A stretch of DNA of 64,000 nucleotides from an uncultured Oscillibacter sp. (GCF_910579365.1 NZ_CAJTUX010000003.1:29538-93537), one strand, 5' to 3'. Numbered from the stretch's first letter, positions 48,108 to 57,972 are shown. Notes: generated by a model from the sequence alone, not told the origin. Translations and numbers: made by a program.

Positions 48108-49099
48108 TGGCCGCCTCCTTCACGCTCCGCCTGCGCCGCCGCATAGTGAAAATGGCAGCGGCAGAAATGCCCGGATTCCAGTTCCTCCAAGCCGGGCTCC
48201 TCTCGGAAGCAGACCTCCTGGGCATACTTGCACCTGGGTGCGAACGTGCAGCTTGTCAGTTCTTCCGCCAAATTGGGGGGCGCGCCCTCAATGACCTCCA
48301 GCCGGTCGTCCTTCTTTTTATTCTGCGGCAGACAGCTGAGAAGTCCGGCCGTATAGGGATGAGCGGGAGTGGTGAACAATACGCTGGATTTCGCCAGCTC
48401 CACAATCCTTCCCGCGTACATCACCGCAATCCGGTCGCACATGGGGCTCGCGACGCCCATGTCATGGGTCACCAGAATCATACTCATGCCCAGGGACTTT
48501 TTCATGGTATTGATGAGATACAGAATCTGGGCCTGAATGGTGACGTCCAGCGCTGTGGTGGGCTCATCCGCCAGCAGGAGTTTGGGCTGCGCGGCCAGAA
48601 TGGTGGCGATCATCGCCCGCTGGCGCATGCCGCCGCTGAATTCATGGATATATTCTTCCAGCCGCTTCTCCGGAAACGGGATGCCGACCCGCTTAAACAT
48701 CTCCACGGAGCGCGCGTATTTCTCATCCTCTTTCATATTGGAATCCAGGAACTGCTCATAGATTTGGGTCTTCAGCTTCAGCACGGGGTTCAGCGTGGTC
48801 ATGGGCTCCTGAAAGATCATGCCGATCTCCTTGCCCCGGATTTTCCGAAGCTCCTGGGAGGACATGGTCAGAATATTCTGTCCGCGAAACAAAATCTCGC
48901 CAGAGAGTTCGGTGATCTTCTCCGGTGTCAGACGAAGGATGGACCGGCACACCGTGCTTTTGCCGCAGCCGGATTCCCCCACCAGGCCGAAGGTCTCCCC
49001 GTCGGCGATCGAGAAGCTCACGCCGTCCACGGATCTGACGGTCCTGCCGCCGGTGTGGTAATAGGTCCTCAGGTCTCGAATGGTCAGCAAATCACTCAT
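48104..49099 (-). CDS. oppD: Oligopeptide ABC transporter ATP-binding protein, OppD type
   Basis: A 331-residue ATPase. Walker A is GESGCGKST, the Q-loop is GMIFQEPMTTLNP, the signature is FSGGMRQRAMIATIL, Walker B is LLLADEPTTALDV, and the H-loop is ILVTHDMG. The C-terminal motif EGAPPNLAEELTSCTFAPRC is typical. It starts 12 bp after oppC. Together with OppF it powers import through OppB/OppC. Confidence 0.93.
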   Translation of the reverse strand: MSDLLTIRDLRTYYHTGGRTVRSVDGVSFSIADGETFGLVGESGCGKSTVCRSILRLTPEKITELSGEILFRGQNILTMSSQELRKIRGKEIGMIFQEPMTTLNPVLKLKTQIYEQFLDSNMKEDEKYARSVEMFKRVGIPFPEKRLEEYIHEFSGGMRQRAMIATILAAQPKLLLADEPTTALDVTIQAQILYLINTMKKSLGMSMILVTHDMGVASPMCDRIAVMYAGRIVELAKSSVLFTTPAHPYTAGLLSCLPQNKKKDDRLEVIEGAPPNLAEELTSCTFAPRCKYAQEVCFREEPGLEELESGHFCRCHFHYAAAQAEREGGGQ

Positions 49100-49111
49100 G
49101 CGTTGCCCCCC

Positions 49112-49957
49112 TTATTGTCCGCGGCTGCGCAGCGCGTCGGACAGTCCGTCTCCCACCAGGCTGAACGCGAGGCCCGCGAACATCAAAAACAGGCCGGGAA
49201 ACAGCGTGATCCACCACGCGCTGGAGATGTAGTTTTTCCCACCGGCAATGATTGCGCCCCACTCGGGGGTGGGAGGCTGCACACCCAGTCCCAGGTAGCT
49301 CAAAGAGGCGCCCGACATCATACAAAGCACGATATCCGAGGCAGCGTAGACGATCGCGCCGCTGATCACATTGGGCAGGATGTGGCGCAGGATGATGCGG
49401 ATATTTCGGAATCCAAGGGTGCGGGCCGCGTCTACATATTCCATACGCTTGACAACCAGGACCTCGCTCCGCACCAGGCGGGTATATTCTTTCCAGCCCA
49501 CACACCAGATGGCAATGTACAGGTTCGTTAAACTCGCCCCCAGGATGGCAACGATGGCGATGACCAGCACCATGAAGGGAAAGGCGGTAAAGATATCGAC
49601 GACGCGCATGACCAGCATATCCAGCTTTCCGCCGTAGTAGCCGGCCAGCAGACCCAGAATCGTTCCGGTAAACAGGGGAACCGCCATCGCGATAACGCCG
49701 ATCTTCAGGTCCACCAGCGTTCCATAAATGCAGCGCGCGAACACGTCGCGGCCATATACGTCCGTTCCAAAAATATGTTCCCGGCTGGGCGGACTGAGCT
49801 TGATGTCCGCCGTGATGTCCGTGGGACTCAAGCTGGTGAAAAGCGTGGGGAAAAACGCCATCAGAAGCAGCAGCAACACAAAGATGCTCCCCACCAGAAG
49901 AGAGGGATTTCTCTGAAATGTACGTCTGATTCCATTTTTCTGCTGTCGGTTTTTCAT
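49112..49957 (-). CDS. oppC: Oligopeptide ABC transporter permease, OppC type
   Basis: A 281-residue permease. The start chosen is ATG 49957 (MKNRQQKNGIRRTF); an ATG 9 bases upstream lies 1 base from the RBS. The first helix is at about 20-42 (LLVGSIFVLLLLLMAFFPTLF). The family segments are HIFGTDVYGRDVFARCIYG, the EAA loop RMEYVDAARTLGFRNIRIILRHILPN, and PPTPEWGAIIAGG. It pairs with OppB, 14 bp away. Confidence 0.92.
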   Translation of the reverse strand: MKNRQQKNGIRRTFQRNPSLLVGSIFVLLLLLMAFFPTLFTSLSPTDITADIKLSPPSREHIFGTDVYGRDVFARCIYGTLVDLKIGVIAMAVPLFTGTILGLLAGYYGGKLDMLVMRVVDIFTAFPFMVLVIAIVAILGASLTNLYIAIWCVGWKEYTRLVRSEVLVVKRMEYVDAARTLGFRNIRIILRHILPNVISGAIVYAASDIVLCMMSGASLSYLGLGVQPPTPEWGAIIAGGKNYISSAWWITLFPGLFLMFAGLAFSLVGDGLSDALRSRGQ

Positions 49958-49971
49958 ATTCCACATACCTC

Positions 49972-50913
49972 TTACTGCAGCTTCACCTGGGGGTCCAGGA
50001 AAGAATACAGAATATCCGTGAGAAGATTGATCACAAGGACGACCACCGCGAAGAACAGCACCACCGCCTGTACAACGGCGTAATCTCTGGCGAGGATGCC
50101 GTTGACCAGCAGACTTCCAAGACCGGGGAGCGAAAACACCTCCTCAATCACCACCGCTCCGCCCAGCATCCCGGCGATCTTAATCGAAAGGAGCGTCACC
50201 GTGGGGATGGACGCGTTGCGGATGATATGCCGCGCGGCAATGCGGCCCTCTTTCAGTCCCTTGCTGCGGGCAAAATAAACATAGTCGCTGTTTTTGACTT
50301 CGATCACGTTATTGCGAAGATTCCGGATCAGGATCGCGGATGTGCCGATGGCCTGTGTGACGCCGGGAAGGACCAGGCTCCTTACATGCGTGGGCCAGTC
50401 CGAGCCCCAGCCGGAAACGGGGAATATCTTCAGTTTGACGCCAAACACGATCAGCAGCAGGATGCCGATCCAAAAGCTGGGCATCGCCAGGCCAATCATG
50501 CTGAAGCCCCGGACGCCCATGTCCGCAAGGGAGCCGTTCTTTTTCCCGGCGATATATCCCAGAGGCATGCTGATGATGACTGTGAAAATGGTGGAAACCA
50601 AGGTCAGCATCCCCGTTACGACCAGGCGATTCTTCATCAGCTCCGCGACGCTGGTCTTGTACTTCAAAGACGTGCCCAGGTCCAGCCGGAGCAGGTCTTT
50701 GAGGAAGATGCCATACTGCACATGAAGGGGCCGGTTCAATCCCATCTTTTCCGTCAAGGCCGCGACGGCCGCCGGATCGGCAAAATCACCCAGTATGTTC
50801 TCCGCCGGATTCCCAGGGATCAAACGAATCATAAAAAAGACGATGATCGTTGAAACGAACAGCGCCGCCAGCATCTGTACGACGCGCCGCAGGATATAGT
50901 TCAGGGTTTCCAA
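49972..50913 (-). CDS. oppB: Oligopeptide ABC transporter permease, OppB type
   Basis: A 313-residue permease. The opening LNYILRRVVQMLAALFVSTIIVFFMIRLIPGNPA is diagnostic of DppB/OppB. It has LGTSLKYKTSVAELM, the EAA loop NSDYVYFARSKGLKEGRIAARHIIRNASIP and VFSLPGLGSLLVNGILARDYAVVQAVVL. About six helices. It lies 62 bp after oppA, with a GC hairpin in the gap. Confidence 0.92.
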   Translation of the reverse strand: METLNYILRRVVQMLAALFVSTIIVFFMIRLIPGNPAENILGDFADPAAVAALTEKMGLNRPLHVQYGIFLKDLLRLDLGTSLKYKTSVAELMKNRLVVTGMLTLVSTIFTVIISMPLGYIAGKKNGSLADMGVRGFSMIGLAMPSFWIGILLLIVFGVKLKIFPVSGWGSDWPTHVRSLVLPGVTQAIGTSAILIRNLRNNVIEVKNSDYVYFARSKGLKEGRIAARHIIRNASIPTVTLLSIKIAGMLGGAVVIEEVFSLPGLGSLLVNGILARDYAVVQAVVLFFAVVVLVINLLTDILYSFLDPQVKLQ

Positions 50914-50933
50914 TTTACGACTCCTTTATATAT

Positions 50934-50961
50934 GCGGCGGGAGGGGTATTCCCCCCGCCGC
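50934..50961 (-). other. GC-rich hairpin between oppA and oppB
   Basis: GCGGCGGGAGGGG-type arm (50934-50946) pairs with CCCCCCGCCGC (50951-50961) apart from a small bulge; there is no T-run. The position after the binding-protein gene mirrors the hairpin at 10171-10198. It may protect oppA mRNA or lower permease expression. Confidence 0.6.
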
Positions 50962-50975
50962 GGCCCAGGCGTCTG

Positions 50976-52553
50976 TCAGCCAACAGACTTGTAGCAATGC
51001 TCCAGCCGGTATCTGCCAAGAGAAGTCTGTTCGAAGCCCTGGATCGAATCCGACATGGCCACCGGGATATCTCCGTAGTAAAGGATCATGGCCGGCACGT
51101 CGTCAAACCAAATCTGCTGCAGCTGACCATAGTAATCCGCGCAGCGGTCGGGGTCGAACTCCACCAGAGCCTTTTGCAGGATATCATAGCCCTCCTGATT
51201 CTCATAGTCGCAGAAGAAGCCGCGCTCTTTCTCATAGTCGAAGAAGTGGGTGCTGATCTGAGAGGGATGGGGGATGTCGTCCGTCCAGGTGACCATGGTG
51301 ATCTCAAAGTCGATGTTGTTCCGCTTTTCAATATAGGCGGATTTCTCCAGGACGTTGATCTCCAGATTGACGCCGATGGCGGCCCACTGCTCCTTCAGGA
51401 TCGTGGAAATCTCCTCATAGGCGGGTTTGTCCGCCCGGCACATGATGGAAATATTGAACCCGTCGGCATACCCGGCCTCCGCCAGCAGCTGCTTCGCCTT
51501 TTCCACATCATAGGTGGCGGGCTGGAGTTTCTCGTTATAATACAGGCCGGAGGAGGTCATATAAGAAGTAGCCTTCGTGCCGAAGCCGGACAGGACCAGG
51601 TCAACAATCATATCCATGTCCGTCGCATAGCGCAGGGCCTGACGGACCCGGAGGTCCTTCAGAATCTCGTGCTTCACGTTGAAGTTCACCAGCTGGGTCT
51701 CCGTGGAGCCCACGCCCAGGGCGCTGATGCCGTCCTTTGCGTCCAGTTCCGCAATGCTGTTGAAGGGGACCTCGTTGATGATGTCAGCCTCTCCGGATTC
51801 CAGCTGCAGCATCCGGGCGCTGCTGTCGGAGACGACGTTAAAGCGGATATAGGGAGTCGCCACATTGTCCGCGTCCCAATAGTAGGGGTTCTTCTCAAAG
51901 AGAATGTATTCGCCGATCTTCCACTCCTTGATCATATAAGGGCCGGTCCCCATGGGCTTAAGCTGGTTCTCCTCATCGCCGATGGACTCCACATAAGCCT
52001 TGCTCTGTACGGCGTTATTGAACATGCTGATCTCCGACAGGAAAGACTCCCGAGGTTCCACCAGAGAGACCTGGATGGTGTTTTCGTCCAGCGCGACAAC
52101 ATCCGCCACGGCGTCCGTGGAGGCGTGCCAGTTGCTCTCCACGGTGTCGCGGGCCCGGAGGAGGGAGAACACCCAGTCCTCCGCCGTGACGTCGGAGCCG
52201 TCCGAGAATTTCACACCCTGCTTCAAATGAAAGGTATACTGGGAATTGTCCTCGTTGGCCTCCCAGGAGTCCGCCAGATAAGGATCAAGCCTGGTTCCAT
52301 CACTGCTGGGACGCAGCAGCGTGCCAAACAGCAGATCGGTCAGCCAAATCGTCGCATTGTCGCCGGGAATCATGACAGGGTCCAGCACGGACGGGCCGGA
52401 GGCATACGCCACAACGATCGTATCCGCGTTTCCCGCAGCAGCGGAATCGCCGCTGCCGCTCGGTTCGGAGCCGCTGGGAGACCCTCCGCAGCCAGCCAGC
52501 GAGACGGCCATCAGTAAAGCCAATAACGCGCACAACACATTTCTTGATTTCAT
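50976..52553 (-). CDS. oppA: Peptide-binding lipoprotein, OppA/DppA type
   Basis: A 525-residue family 5 solute-binding protein. The start chosen is ATG 52553 (MKSRNVLCALLALL) behind AAGGAG. The lipobox is VSLAGC with Cys22, then a Ser/Gly-rich linker. Mature-domain landmarks are LTDLLFGTLLRPSSDGTRLDPYLADSWEANEDNSQYTFHLKQGVKFSDGSDVTAEDWVFS, the family signature, and GTGPYMIKEWKIGEYILFEKNPYYWD. It delivers peptides or related compounds to OppBCDF. It lies 82 bp after the FabZ-like gene. Whether the ligand is a peptide, nickel chelate or opine-like compound cannot be read. Confidence 0.92.
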   Translation of the reverse strand: MKSRNVLCALLALLMAVSLAGCGGSPSGSEPSGSGDSAAAGNADTIVVAYASGPSVLDPVMIPGDNATIWLTDLLFGTLLRPSSDGTRLDPYLADSWEANEDNSQYTFHLKQGVKFSDGSDVTAEDWVFSLLRARDTVESNWHASTDAVADVVALDENTIQVSLVEPRESFLSEISMFNNAVQSKAYVESIGDEENQLKPMGTGPYMIKEWKIGEYILFEKNPYYWDADNVATPYIRFNVVSDSSARMLQLESGEADIINEVPFNSIAELDAKDGISALGVGSTETQLVNFNVKHEILKDLRVRQALRYATDMDMIVDLVLSGFGTKATSYMTSSGLYYNEKLQPATYDVEKAKQLLAEAGYADGFNISIMCRADKPAYEEISTILKEQWAAIGVNLEINVLEKSAYIEKRNNIDFEITMVTWTDDIPHPSQISTHFFDYEKERGFFCDYENQEGYDILQKALVEFDPDRCADYYGQLQQIWFDDVPAMILYYGDIPVAMSDSIQGFEQTSLGRYRLEHCYKSVG

Positions 52554-52635
52554 ACCCAATCTCCTTTTTTCATTATTTTAGATCAGCATACACTGAACTA
52601 TACATATTGATCCCGCCAGGCCGCCGGAGTCCTCT

Positions 52636-53067
52636 TCAGCGCATGGCCAAGGTCACGTTCCCCTCGGCGGCCAACTCTCCATGGTTATAGATCTGCGCCG
52701 AACAGGTGGCGATCGCCTTTTCCGCGTACTCAGATATCAGGTTCGCCTGAATCTCGATCGTGTCCCCCGGGAGAATTTTTTTCAAAAAACGCACCTTGTC
52801 GATGCCAAGAAAGAGAGGAACCTTTTCCCGGTAACGCTGCGTGGACAACAGCAGGATGTCAGCCGCCTGGGCCATGCACTCCACAGAATAGACTCCCGGA
52901 AGAACGGGCTCCTTGGGGAAGTGTCCCCGAAAAATGTCCCTGGAGGGGTCCACGAAGAAGGTCGCGGCAATGGATTTCCCTTCCGCAAGCGCTTCCACGG
53001 TGGTTACCAGCAGCATGGGGTCTCGGTGCGGGATAATCTTCTTGATCTCATTTCGATCCATTCTCAT
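52636..53067 (-). CDS. FabZ-like hotdog dehydratase
   Basis: A 143-residue single-hotdog protein similar to 3-hydroxyacyl-ACP dehydratase FabZ. The opening IIPHRDPMLLV, the catalytic-His segment FRGHFPKEPVLPGV, and the segment SVECMAQAADIL with Glu match the active-site pattern (GHFP-His, E-xMAQ). It ends with DTIEIQANLI and YNHGELAAEGNVTLAM. No other fatty-acid genes are in the cluster, so it is not the housekeeping FabZ by context. It may dehydrate a 3-hydroxyacyl thioester made by the cluster SDRs (inference). It lies between nifJ and oppA with short gaps. Confidence 0.82.
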   Translation of the reverse strand: MRMDRNEIKKIIPHRDPMLLVTTVEALAEGKSIAATFFVDPSRDIFRGHFPKEPVLPGVYSVECMAQAADILLLSTQRYREKVPLFLGIDKVRFLKKILPGDTIEIQANLISEYAEKAIATCSAQIYNHGELAAEGNVTLAMR

Positions 53068-53097
53068 ACAACTCCGTCCTTTCCGCTGCCGGGCCGG

Positions 53098-56000
53098 TCA
53101 GCCCTCCGCCATTTTCCGGTATTTCTCATAACGGTCCTTGGCATCCTGTATGGTTTTTTCATACAGGCGCTCTGCGCGCTCCGGGAAATTGATCTTCAGG
53201 GAAGCGTAGCGGCTCTCGCCCTCCAAATAATCCATCATCCGACTGCTATCCGGCTCAGGAGAGTCCAACTGGAACGGATTCTTTCCCTCTGCGGTCCGGC
53301 GCGGGTCGTACCGGTACAAATGCCAATACCCGCATTCCACGGCCCGCTTCATTTCCGCCTGCGTACCCTGCATCCCCGCTTTGATGCCATGCTCCAGACA
53401 GGGACAGTAAGCAATGACAATCGCAGGGCCGGGATAGGCCTCCGCCTCACGGATGGCCTTCAAAGTCTGCGCCTGGTCGTATCCCATGGCGACCTGCGCC
53501 ACATAGATATAGCCGTAGCTCATAGCGATGGCTCCAAGGTCCTTCTTTTTGACCTCCTTTCCGCCAGCGGCAAATTTTGCGACGGCGGCGGCGGGCGTGG
53601 CCTTGGAGGACTGGCCTCCCGTGTTGGAGTACACCTCCGTGTCCATCACCAGCATATTGATGTCCCGGTTCTGGGCCAGCACATGGTCTATGCCGCCAAA
53701 TCCGATATCATAGGCCCATCCGTCGCCTCCGAAAGCCCACACGGATTTCTTCGTCAGAAATTCCCGATTTTGGAGAACGAACTCCGCTTCCTCCGACGGT
53801 TCCGCCTCTTCCAGCGCGGCGATCAGACGGTCAGCGGCCTGGCGGGTCTTCGCGGGGTCCGCCCAGAATTCCAGGTAATGGGAGACCTCTTTCCGAGCGG
53901 TCCCCCGGTCCCGCAGCGTACCGAGCCGCAGCAGAAGTTCTCCGTGGACCGCCTCGTGAGCCCGCAGGAAACCATAGGCAAATTCCGCATTATCCTCGAA
54001 CAGGGACTGCTCCCAACAGGGACCAAAACCCCGGCTGTCGCGGGCATAAGGCGTCATAGGCATGGCGCCGCCATAGGCGGAGGAGCATCCGGAGGCATTG
54101 GCCACATACATGCGGTCTCCAAACATCTGGGTGACCAGTTTGATATAAGCGGTTTCCGTACAGCCGGCGCAGGCGGCGGAGAACTGGAAATAGGGTTTGG
54201 CAAACTGGATGTTTTTCACGCTCTTATCATGGATGGCGTCCTTTTTCAGCAGCGTCTCGTCCATGGCGAAGCGGTCAAAGTTGGCCTGCTGTTCCTTCTG
54301 CGTCTCAAAGGGGACCATCTCCAAAGCGCCCTCCGCCGGGCAGGCCGTCAGGCAGACGCCGCAGCCGAGACAGTCATAGGGAGAGACCTGCATCCGGAAC
54401 GTATACTTTCCGAGGCCGGGACCCTTGGCTGGAACGGAGACGTATGTATCCGGAGCCTGCTTTTGCTCCTCTTCCGTCAGCAGGACCGGCCGGATTGCGG
54501 CGTGAGAGCAGACCATCGCGCAGCGGTTGCACTGGATGCAGGCGTCCGGGTCCCACCGGGGCACGGAGACGGCAACACCCCGTTTGCTGTAAGCGGTGGT
54601 GCCATTTTCCCAGGTACCGTCAATGCAATCATGCTTTTTGAACAGGGAAACCGGCAGCTTATCGCCCTGCTGGCGGTCCATAGGAACGACGATCTCCTTC
54701 ACAAACGGAGTGCCCGCCTGTTCCGGGGCCGGGGCGTCTTCGGCACTGGCCCAGGAATCGGGAATCTCCACCCGGATCATGCCCGTCAATCCGGCGTCTA
54801 CAGCCCGGTCGTTCAGCGCAACGATCTCCCTGCCGCCCTTCTTAAAATAGCTGTTGTAATTGCCCCGTTTCATCTCCTCAACGGCCAAATCAATGGGGAT
54901 GACCTTCGTGAGCTGGAAGAAGGCGGCCTGAAGGATCGTGTTGATGCGGCCGCCCAGTCCCAGCTCCTGGGCAATCTTTGTGGCGTCTATGATGTAAAAC
55001 GCCGCATGTTTCTTCCAGAGATCCCGCTTCATCTTGGCGGGGAGATGCGCGTCCAGCGTCTCAGGGGACCAGGGGCAGTTCAAGAGGTAGATGCCGCCGT
55101 CCTTCAGTTCCTCCGTGGTGTCATATTTCTCCACATAAGTGGGGGCGTGGCAGCCCACGAAATCAGCGGCGGACACCAGATACGTTGCATGGATCGGCTC
55201 GTCCCCGAACCGCAGGTGAGACTGCGTCAGGCCCCCGGACTTCATGGAGTCATAGGAAAAATAGGCCTGTGCGTATTTTCCGGCAGTAAGGCCGATGGTC
55301 GTAATCGCGTTTTTGTTGGCGCCAACGGTGCCGTCGCCGCCCAGACCCCAGATTTTGCAGGCAGTCTGTCCGGGATACTCCAAGCGAAGCTCCTGATAAG
55401 GCAGGGATGTGAACGTCACGTCGTCCTCGATGCCGATGGTAAAACCGCTCCAGGGATCGTTCTGCCGCAGATGGTCGTAGACCGCCGCGATCTGCCCCGG
55501 CGTCGTATCCTTGGAGGCCAGTCCATAACGGCCGCCAACCACGATGATATCGCCGCGTCCGGCCTGGCGCAGGGCGCTCTGCACGTCCAGATACAGCGGC
55601 TCGCCCACGGAGCCGGATTCCTTCGTCCGGTCCAGCACGGCGATCTTTTTGCACGTCTGCGGGACGGCGGCGGTAAAATGGCGGACCGAAAAGGGCCGGT
55701 ACAGATGGACTTGGATCATGCCGGTCTTCCTGCCGTGGGCGTTCAGATAGTCCACCGTGTCCCGCACCGTCTCGGCAGCGGAGCACATAACCACAATGAC
55801 CTCTTCGGCGTCTGGCGCTCCATAATAGTTGAAAAGCTGGTAATCCCGCCCTGTGAGCCGGTTAATTTCATCCATATAGCCCTGGACGACGCCGGGGATG
55901 GCCGCGATCTTCTCGTTGGCGCCCTCTTTGCACTGGAAGAACACGTCCGGGTTCACCGTTGTGCCCCGCGTGGACGGATGCTCCGGGTTCAGGCCGTTCT

Positions 56001-56613
56001 TCCGGAACGCGTGGAGCTGCTTCCGATCGACCAGCTTCTCCAGATCGTCGTAGTCCAAGGCCTCGATGCGCTGCATCTCGTGGGAGGTCCGAAAGCCATC
56101 GAAACAGTGCATAAACGCGTACCGGCCTCCGATGGCGGAGAGGTGCGCCACCGCTCCAAGGTCCATGGCCTCCTGAGGAGAGGAGGACATCAGCATGCCA
56201 AAGCCTGTCATGCGGCAGGTCATGATGTCGGAATGATCTCCAAAAATCGAGAGGGCATGGGCGCTGACCGTGCGGCAGGACACATGGAATACACCGGGAA
56301 GGAATTCGCCTCCAATCTTATACATCGGAGGGATCATCAGCAGCAGCCCCTGGGAGGCGGTGTAGGTGGTGGTCAGCGCCCCGGCCTGGAGAGAACCGTG
56401 ACAAGTACCCGCCGCTCCAGCCTCGGACTGCATCTCGATGACTTCCACAGGCTTGCCGAATATGTTCTTTTTCCCTTTTGCAGCCCACTCGTCTACTTTT
56501 TCAGCCATGGTGGAGGAGGGAGTAATGGGGAAGATCGCCGCCACTTCAGTAAAGGCGTAGGAAGCGTATGCCGCGGCGGTATTACCATCCATAACTACAT
56601 ATTTTTTGCTCAT
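53098..56613 (-). CDS. nifJ: Pyruvate:ferredoxin (flavodoxin) oxidoreductase
   Basis: A 1171-residue single-chain PFOR starting at ATG 56613 (MSKKYVVMDGNTAAAYASYAFTEVAAIFPITPSSTMAE). It converts pyruvate, or a similar 2-oxo acid, and CoA to the acyl-CoA, CO2 and reduced ferredoxin. The gamma/alpha domains are at the N-terminus. The two-cluster ferredoxin domain has CIQCNRCAMVCSHAA and CLGCGVCLTACP. The TPP domain contains GCSSAYGGAMPMTPYA, FGGDGWAYDIGFGG and MDTEVYSNTGGQSSKATP. Length and motifs are normal. It lies 34 bp after the aminotransferase gene, which could supply its 2-oxo acid. Confidence 0.96.
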   Translation of the reverse strand: MSKKYVVMDGNTAAAYASYAFTEVAAIFPITPSSTMAEKVDEWAAKGKKNIFGKPVEVIEMQSEAGAAGTCHGSLQAGALTTTYTASQGLLLMIPPMYKIGGEFLPGVFHVSCRTVSAHALSIFGDHSDIMTCRMTGFGMLMSSSPQEAMDLGAVAHLSAIGGRYAFMHCFDGFRTSHEMQRIEALDYDDLEKLVDRKQLHAFRKNGLNPEHPSTRGTTVNPDVFFQCKEGANEKIAAIPGVVQGYMDEINRLTGRDYQLFNYYGAPDAEEVIVVMCSAAETVRDTVDYLNAHGRKTGMIQVHLYRPFSVRHFTAAVPQTCKKIAVLDRTKESGSVGEPLYLDVQSALRQAGRGDIIVVGGRYGLASKDTTPGQIAAVYDHLRQNDPWSGFTIGIEDDVTFTSLPYQELRLEYPGQTACKIWGLGGDGTVGANKNAITTIGLTAGKYAQAYFSYDSMKSGGLTQSHLRFGDEPIHATYLVSAADFVGCHAPTYVEKYDTTEELKDGGIYLLNCPWSPETLDAHLPAKMKRDLWKKHAAFYIIDATKIAQELGLGGRINTILQAAFFQLTKVIPIDLAVEEMKRGNYNSYFKKGGREIVALNDRAVDAGLTGMIRVEIPDSWASAEDAPAPEQAGTPFVKEIVVPMDRQQGDKLPVSLFKKHDCIDGTWENGTTAYSKRGVAVSVPRWDPDACIQCNRCAMVCSHAAIRPVLLTEEEQKQAPDTYVSVPAKGPGLGKYTFRMQVSPYDCLGCGVCLTACPAEGALEMVPFETQKEQQANFDRFAMDETLLKKDAIHDKSVKNIQFAKPYFQFSAACAGCTETAYIKLVTQMFGDRMYVANASGCSSAYGGAMPMTPYARDSRGFGPCWEQSLFEDNAEFAYGFLRAHEAVHGELLLRLGTLRDRGTARKEVSHYLEFWADPAKTRQAADRLIAALEEAEPSEEAEFVLQNREFLTKKSVWAFGGDGWAYDIGFGGIDHVLAQNRDINMLVMDTEVYSNTGGQSSKATPAAAVAKFAAGGKEVKKKDLGAIAMSYGYIYVAQVAMGYDQAQTLKAIREAEAYPGPAIVIAYCPCLEHGIKAGMQGTQAEMKRAVECGYWHLYRYDPRRTAEGKNPFQLDSPEPDSSRMMDYLEGESRYASLKINFPERAERLYEKTIQDAKDRYEKYRKMAEG

Positions 56614-56647
56614 CCTCAAATCCTTTCTGTACGAAGACCCCATACGT

Positions 56648-57811
56648 TTAATGTATAGACAAACGCTGCGTGAACCGCTCCAGCCTTCTCAGCCCCTCGC
56701 GGATGTTCTCCTCGCTCGTGGCGTAAGAGATGCGGATAAAGCCCTCTCCGCCGGCGCCGAAGCCAGTGCCGGGAACCACGGTAACGTGCTCCTCCTGAAG
56801 CAGGCGGACGGCAAACTCCTGGGAACTCAAGCCAGTCCTGGAAATATTGGCAAAGGCATAAAACGCGCCTTTGGGAGCCGGACAGGTAATATTTTCTATA
56901 CGGTTCAACCCATCCACCACGATCTCCCGGCGGAGGCGGTACTGCCGTTTCATCTCCTCCACGCAGCTCTGGTCGCCGGTCAACGCGGCCACGCCGCCCC
57001 ACTGCACACCTTCGTTCACCGAGGAGAGCACGTTCTCCAACAGCTTGGTCATCGTGACGATGACCTCGGCGGGCGCGGCTCCATAGCCCAGGCGGAAGCC
57101 CGTCATGGCATAGGTTTTCGAGAATCCGTCCACAATGACCGTGCGCTCCTTCATGCCGGGGAAACCGGCGACGCTGGTGAACTCGCCGCCGTCCCACAGC
57201 AGCTCACGGTAGATCTCGTCGGTTATCACATAGAGGCCGCGTTCCTGAACCAGCTCCGCGATCTGCCGTAGATTTTCGCGGCTGGCGACGCCGCCTGTCG
57301 GATTCGACGGAAAATTCAAGAGCAGCAGCTTGGTCCTGGGCGTTATGGCGTTTTTCAGGTCCTCAATATCATACATAAAGCCATTTTCTTCCCGGACCCG
57401 CACCGGGACCGGGACCCCGCCCGCCTGGAGAATAAGACCCGTGTAATTCGCCCAGCCGGGGTCCGCCAAGAGCACCTCGTCCCCAGTGTCCAGGATCGCA
57501 GCGCAGGCCAGACACAGCACACTGACCGCGCCGGCGCCGATCAGAACCTCATCCGGATGATAGTCCAGGCCGCGGGCCTGATAGGACTCCGCCACCGCTT
57601 CTCTAAGGGCGGGCAGCCCGGCGTTCGGTGTGTAGTGGGTCTCCCCGCGCTGGAAGGAAGCTGCGGCAGCTTCTATGACATGCCTGGGAGCTGTGAAATC
57701 CGGCTCGCCCAGCGCGAAGCTGACGACGTCCTCCATGCCGGCCTGCATGGCGAACATTTTGCGGATGAGGGAACTGGGAGCGCGCCGGCTCTTTTCAGAT
57801 ATGAATCCCAT
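56648..57811 (-). CDS. Pyridoxal-phosphate aminotransferase, class I (AspC-like)
   Basis: A 387-residue fold-type I aminotransferase, the first gene of the IclR-linked cluster. Landmarks are VSFALGEPDF, THYTPNAGLPALREAVAE, the cofactor segment IGAGAVSVL, LLNFPSNPTGGVASRENL, ITDEIYREL, the PLP-lysine motif VDGFSKTYAMTGFRLGY, and the C-terminal arginine in GEGFIRISYATSEENI. It probably moves the amino group of an amino acid such as alanine, aspartate or an aromatic one to 2-oxoglutarate. Its product would be a substrate for the PFOR that follows. Confidence 0.92.
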   Translation of the reverse strand: MGFISEKSRRAPSSLIRKMFAMQAGMEDVVSFALGEPDFTAPRHVIEAAAASFQRGETHYTPNAGLPALREAVAESYQARGLDYHPDEVLIGAGAVSVLCLACAAILDTGDEVLLADPGWANYTGLILQAGGVPVPVRVREENGFMYDIEDLKNAITPRTKLLLLNFPSNPTGGVASRENLRQIAELVQERGLYVITDEIYRELLWDGGEFTSVAGFPGMKERTVIVDGFSKTYAMTGFRLGYGAAPAEVIVTMTKLLENVLSSVNEGVQWGGVAALTGDQSCVEEMKRQYRLRREIVVDGLNRIENITCPAPKGAFYAFANISRTGLSSQEFAVRLLQEEHVTVVPGTGFGAGGEGFIRISYATSEENIREGLRRLERFTQRLSIH

Positions 57812-57972
57812 CGTATTCTCTCCTTACTATTTTGCGGTTTCAGCTTTCAGCGTCGATCTTCAAAAACAGGACAGGGCCGCCAGCATCGTGATCCCCCTTT
57901 CACGGGTCTTTTATGCACCTGAGTCCCGTCAGACGGGAAAACGGTGCTGCGCGGATAAAGCCCGCTCTATTT

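Noticed and set aside
47082..52553. Nickel-specific (Nik) rather than peptide transporter.
   Set aside because: No nickel enzyme or regulator is present and a peptidase is in the same operon, though the ligand remains unproven.
52681..56658. A 1325-codon open frame antisense to the PFOR gene and similar long antisense frames over ftsH, dnaB and gdpP.
   Set aside because: They are by-products of high GC content. They lack family motifs and RBSs, and lie wholly over strongly supported genes.
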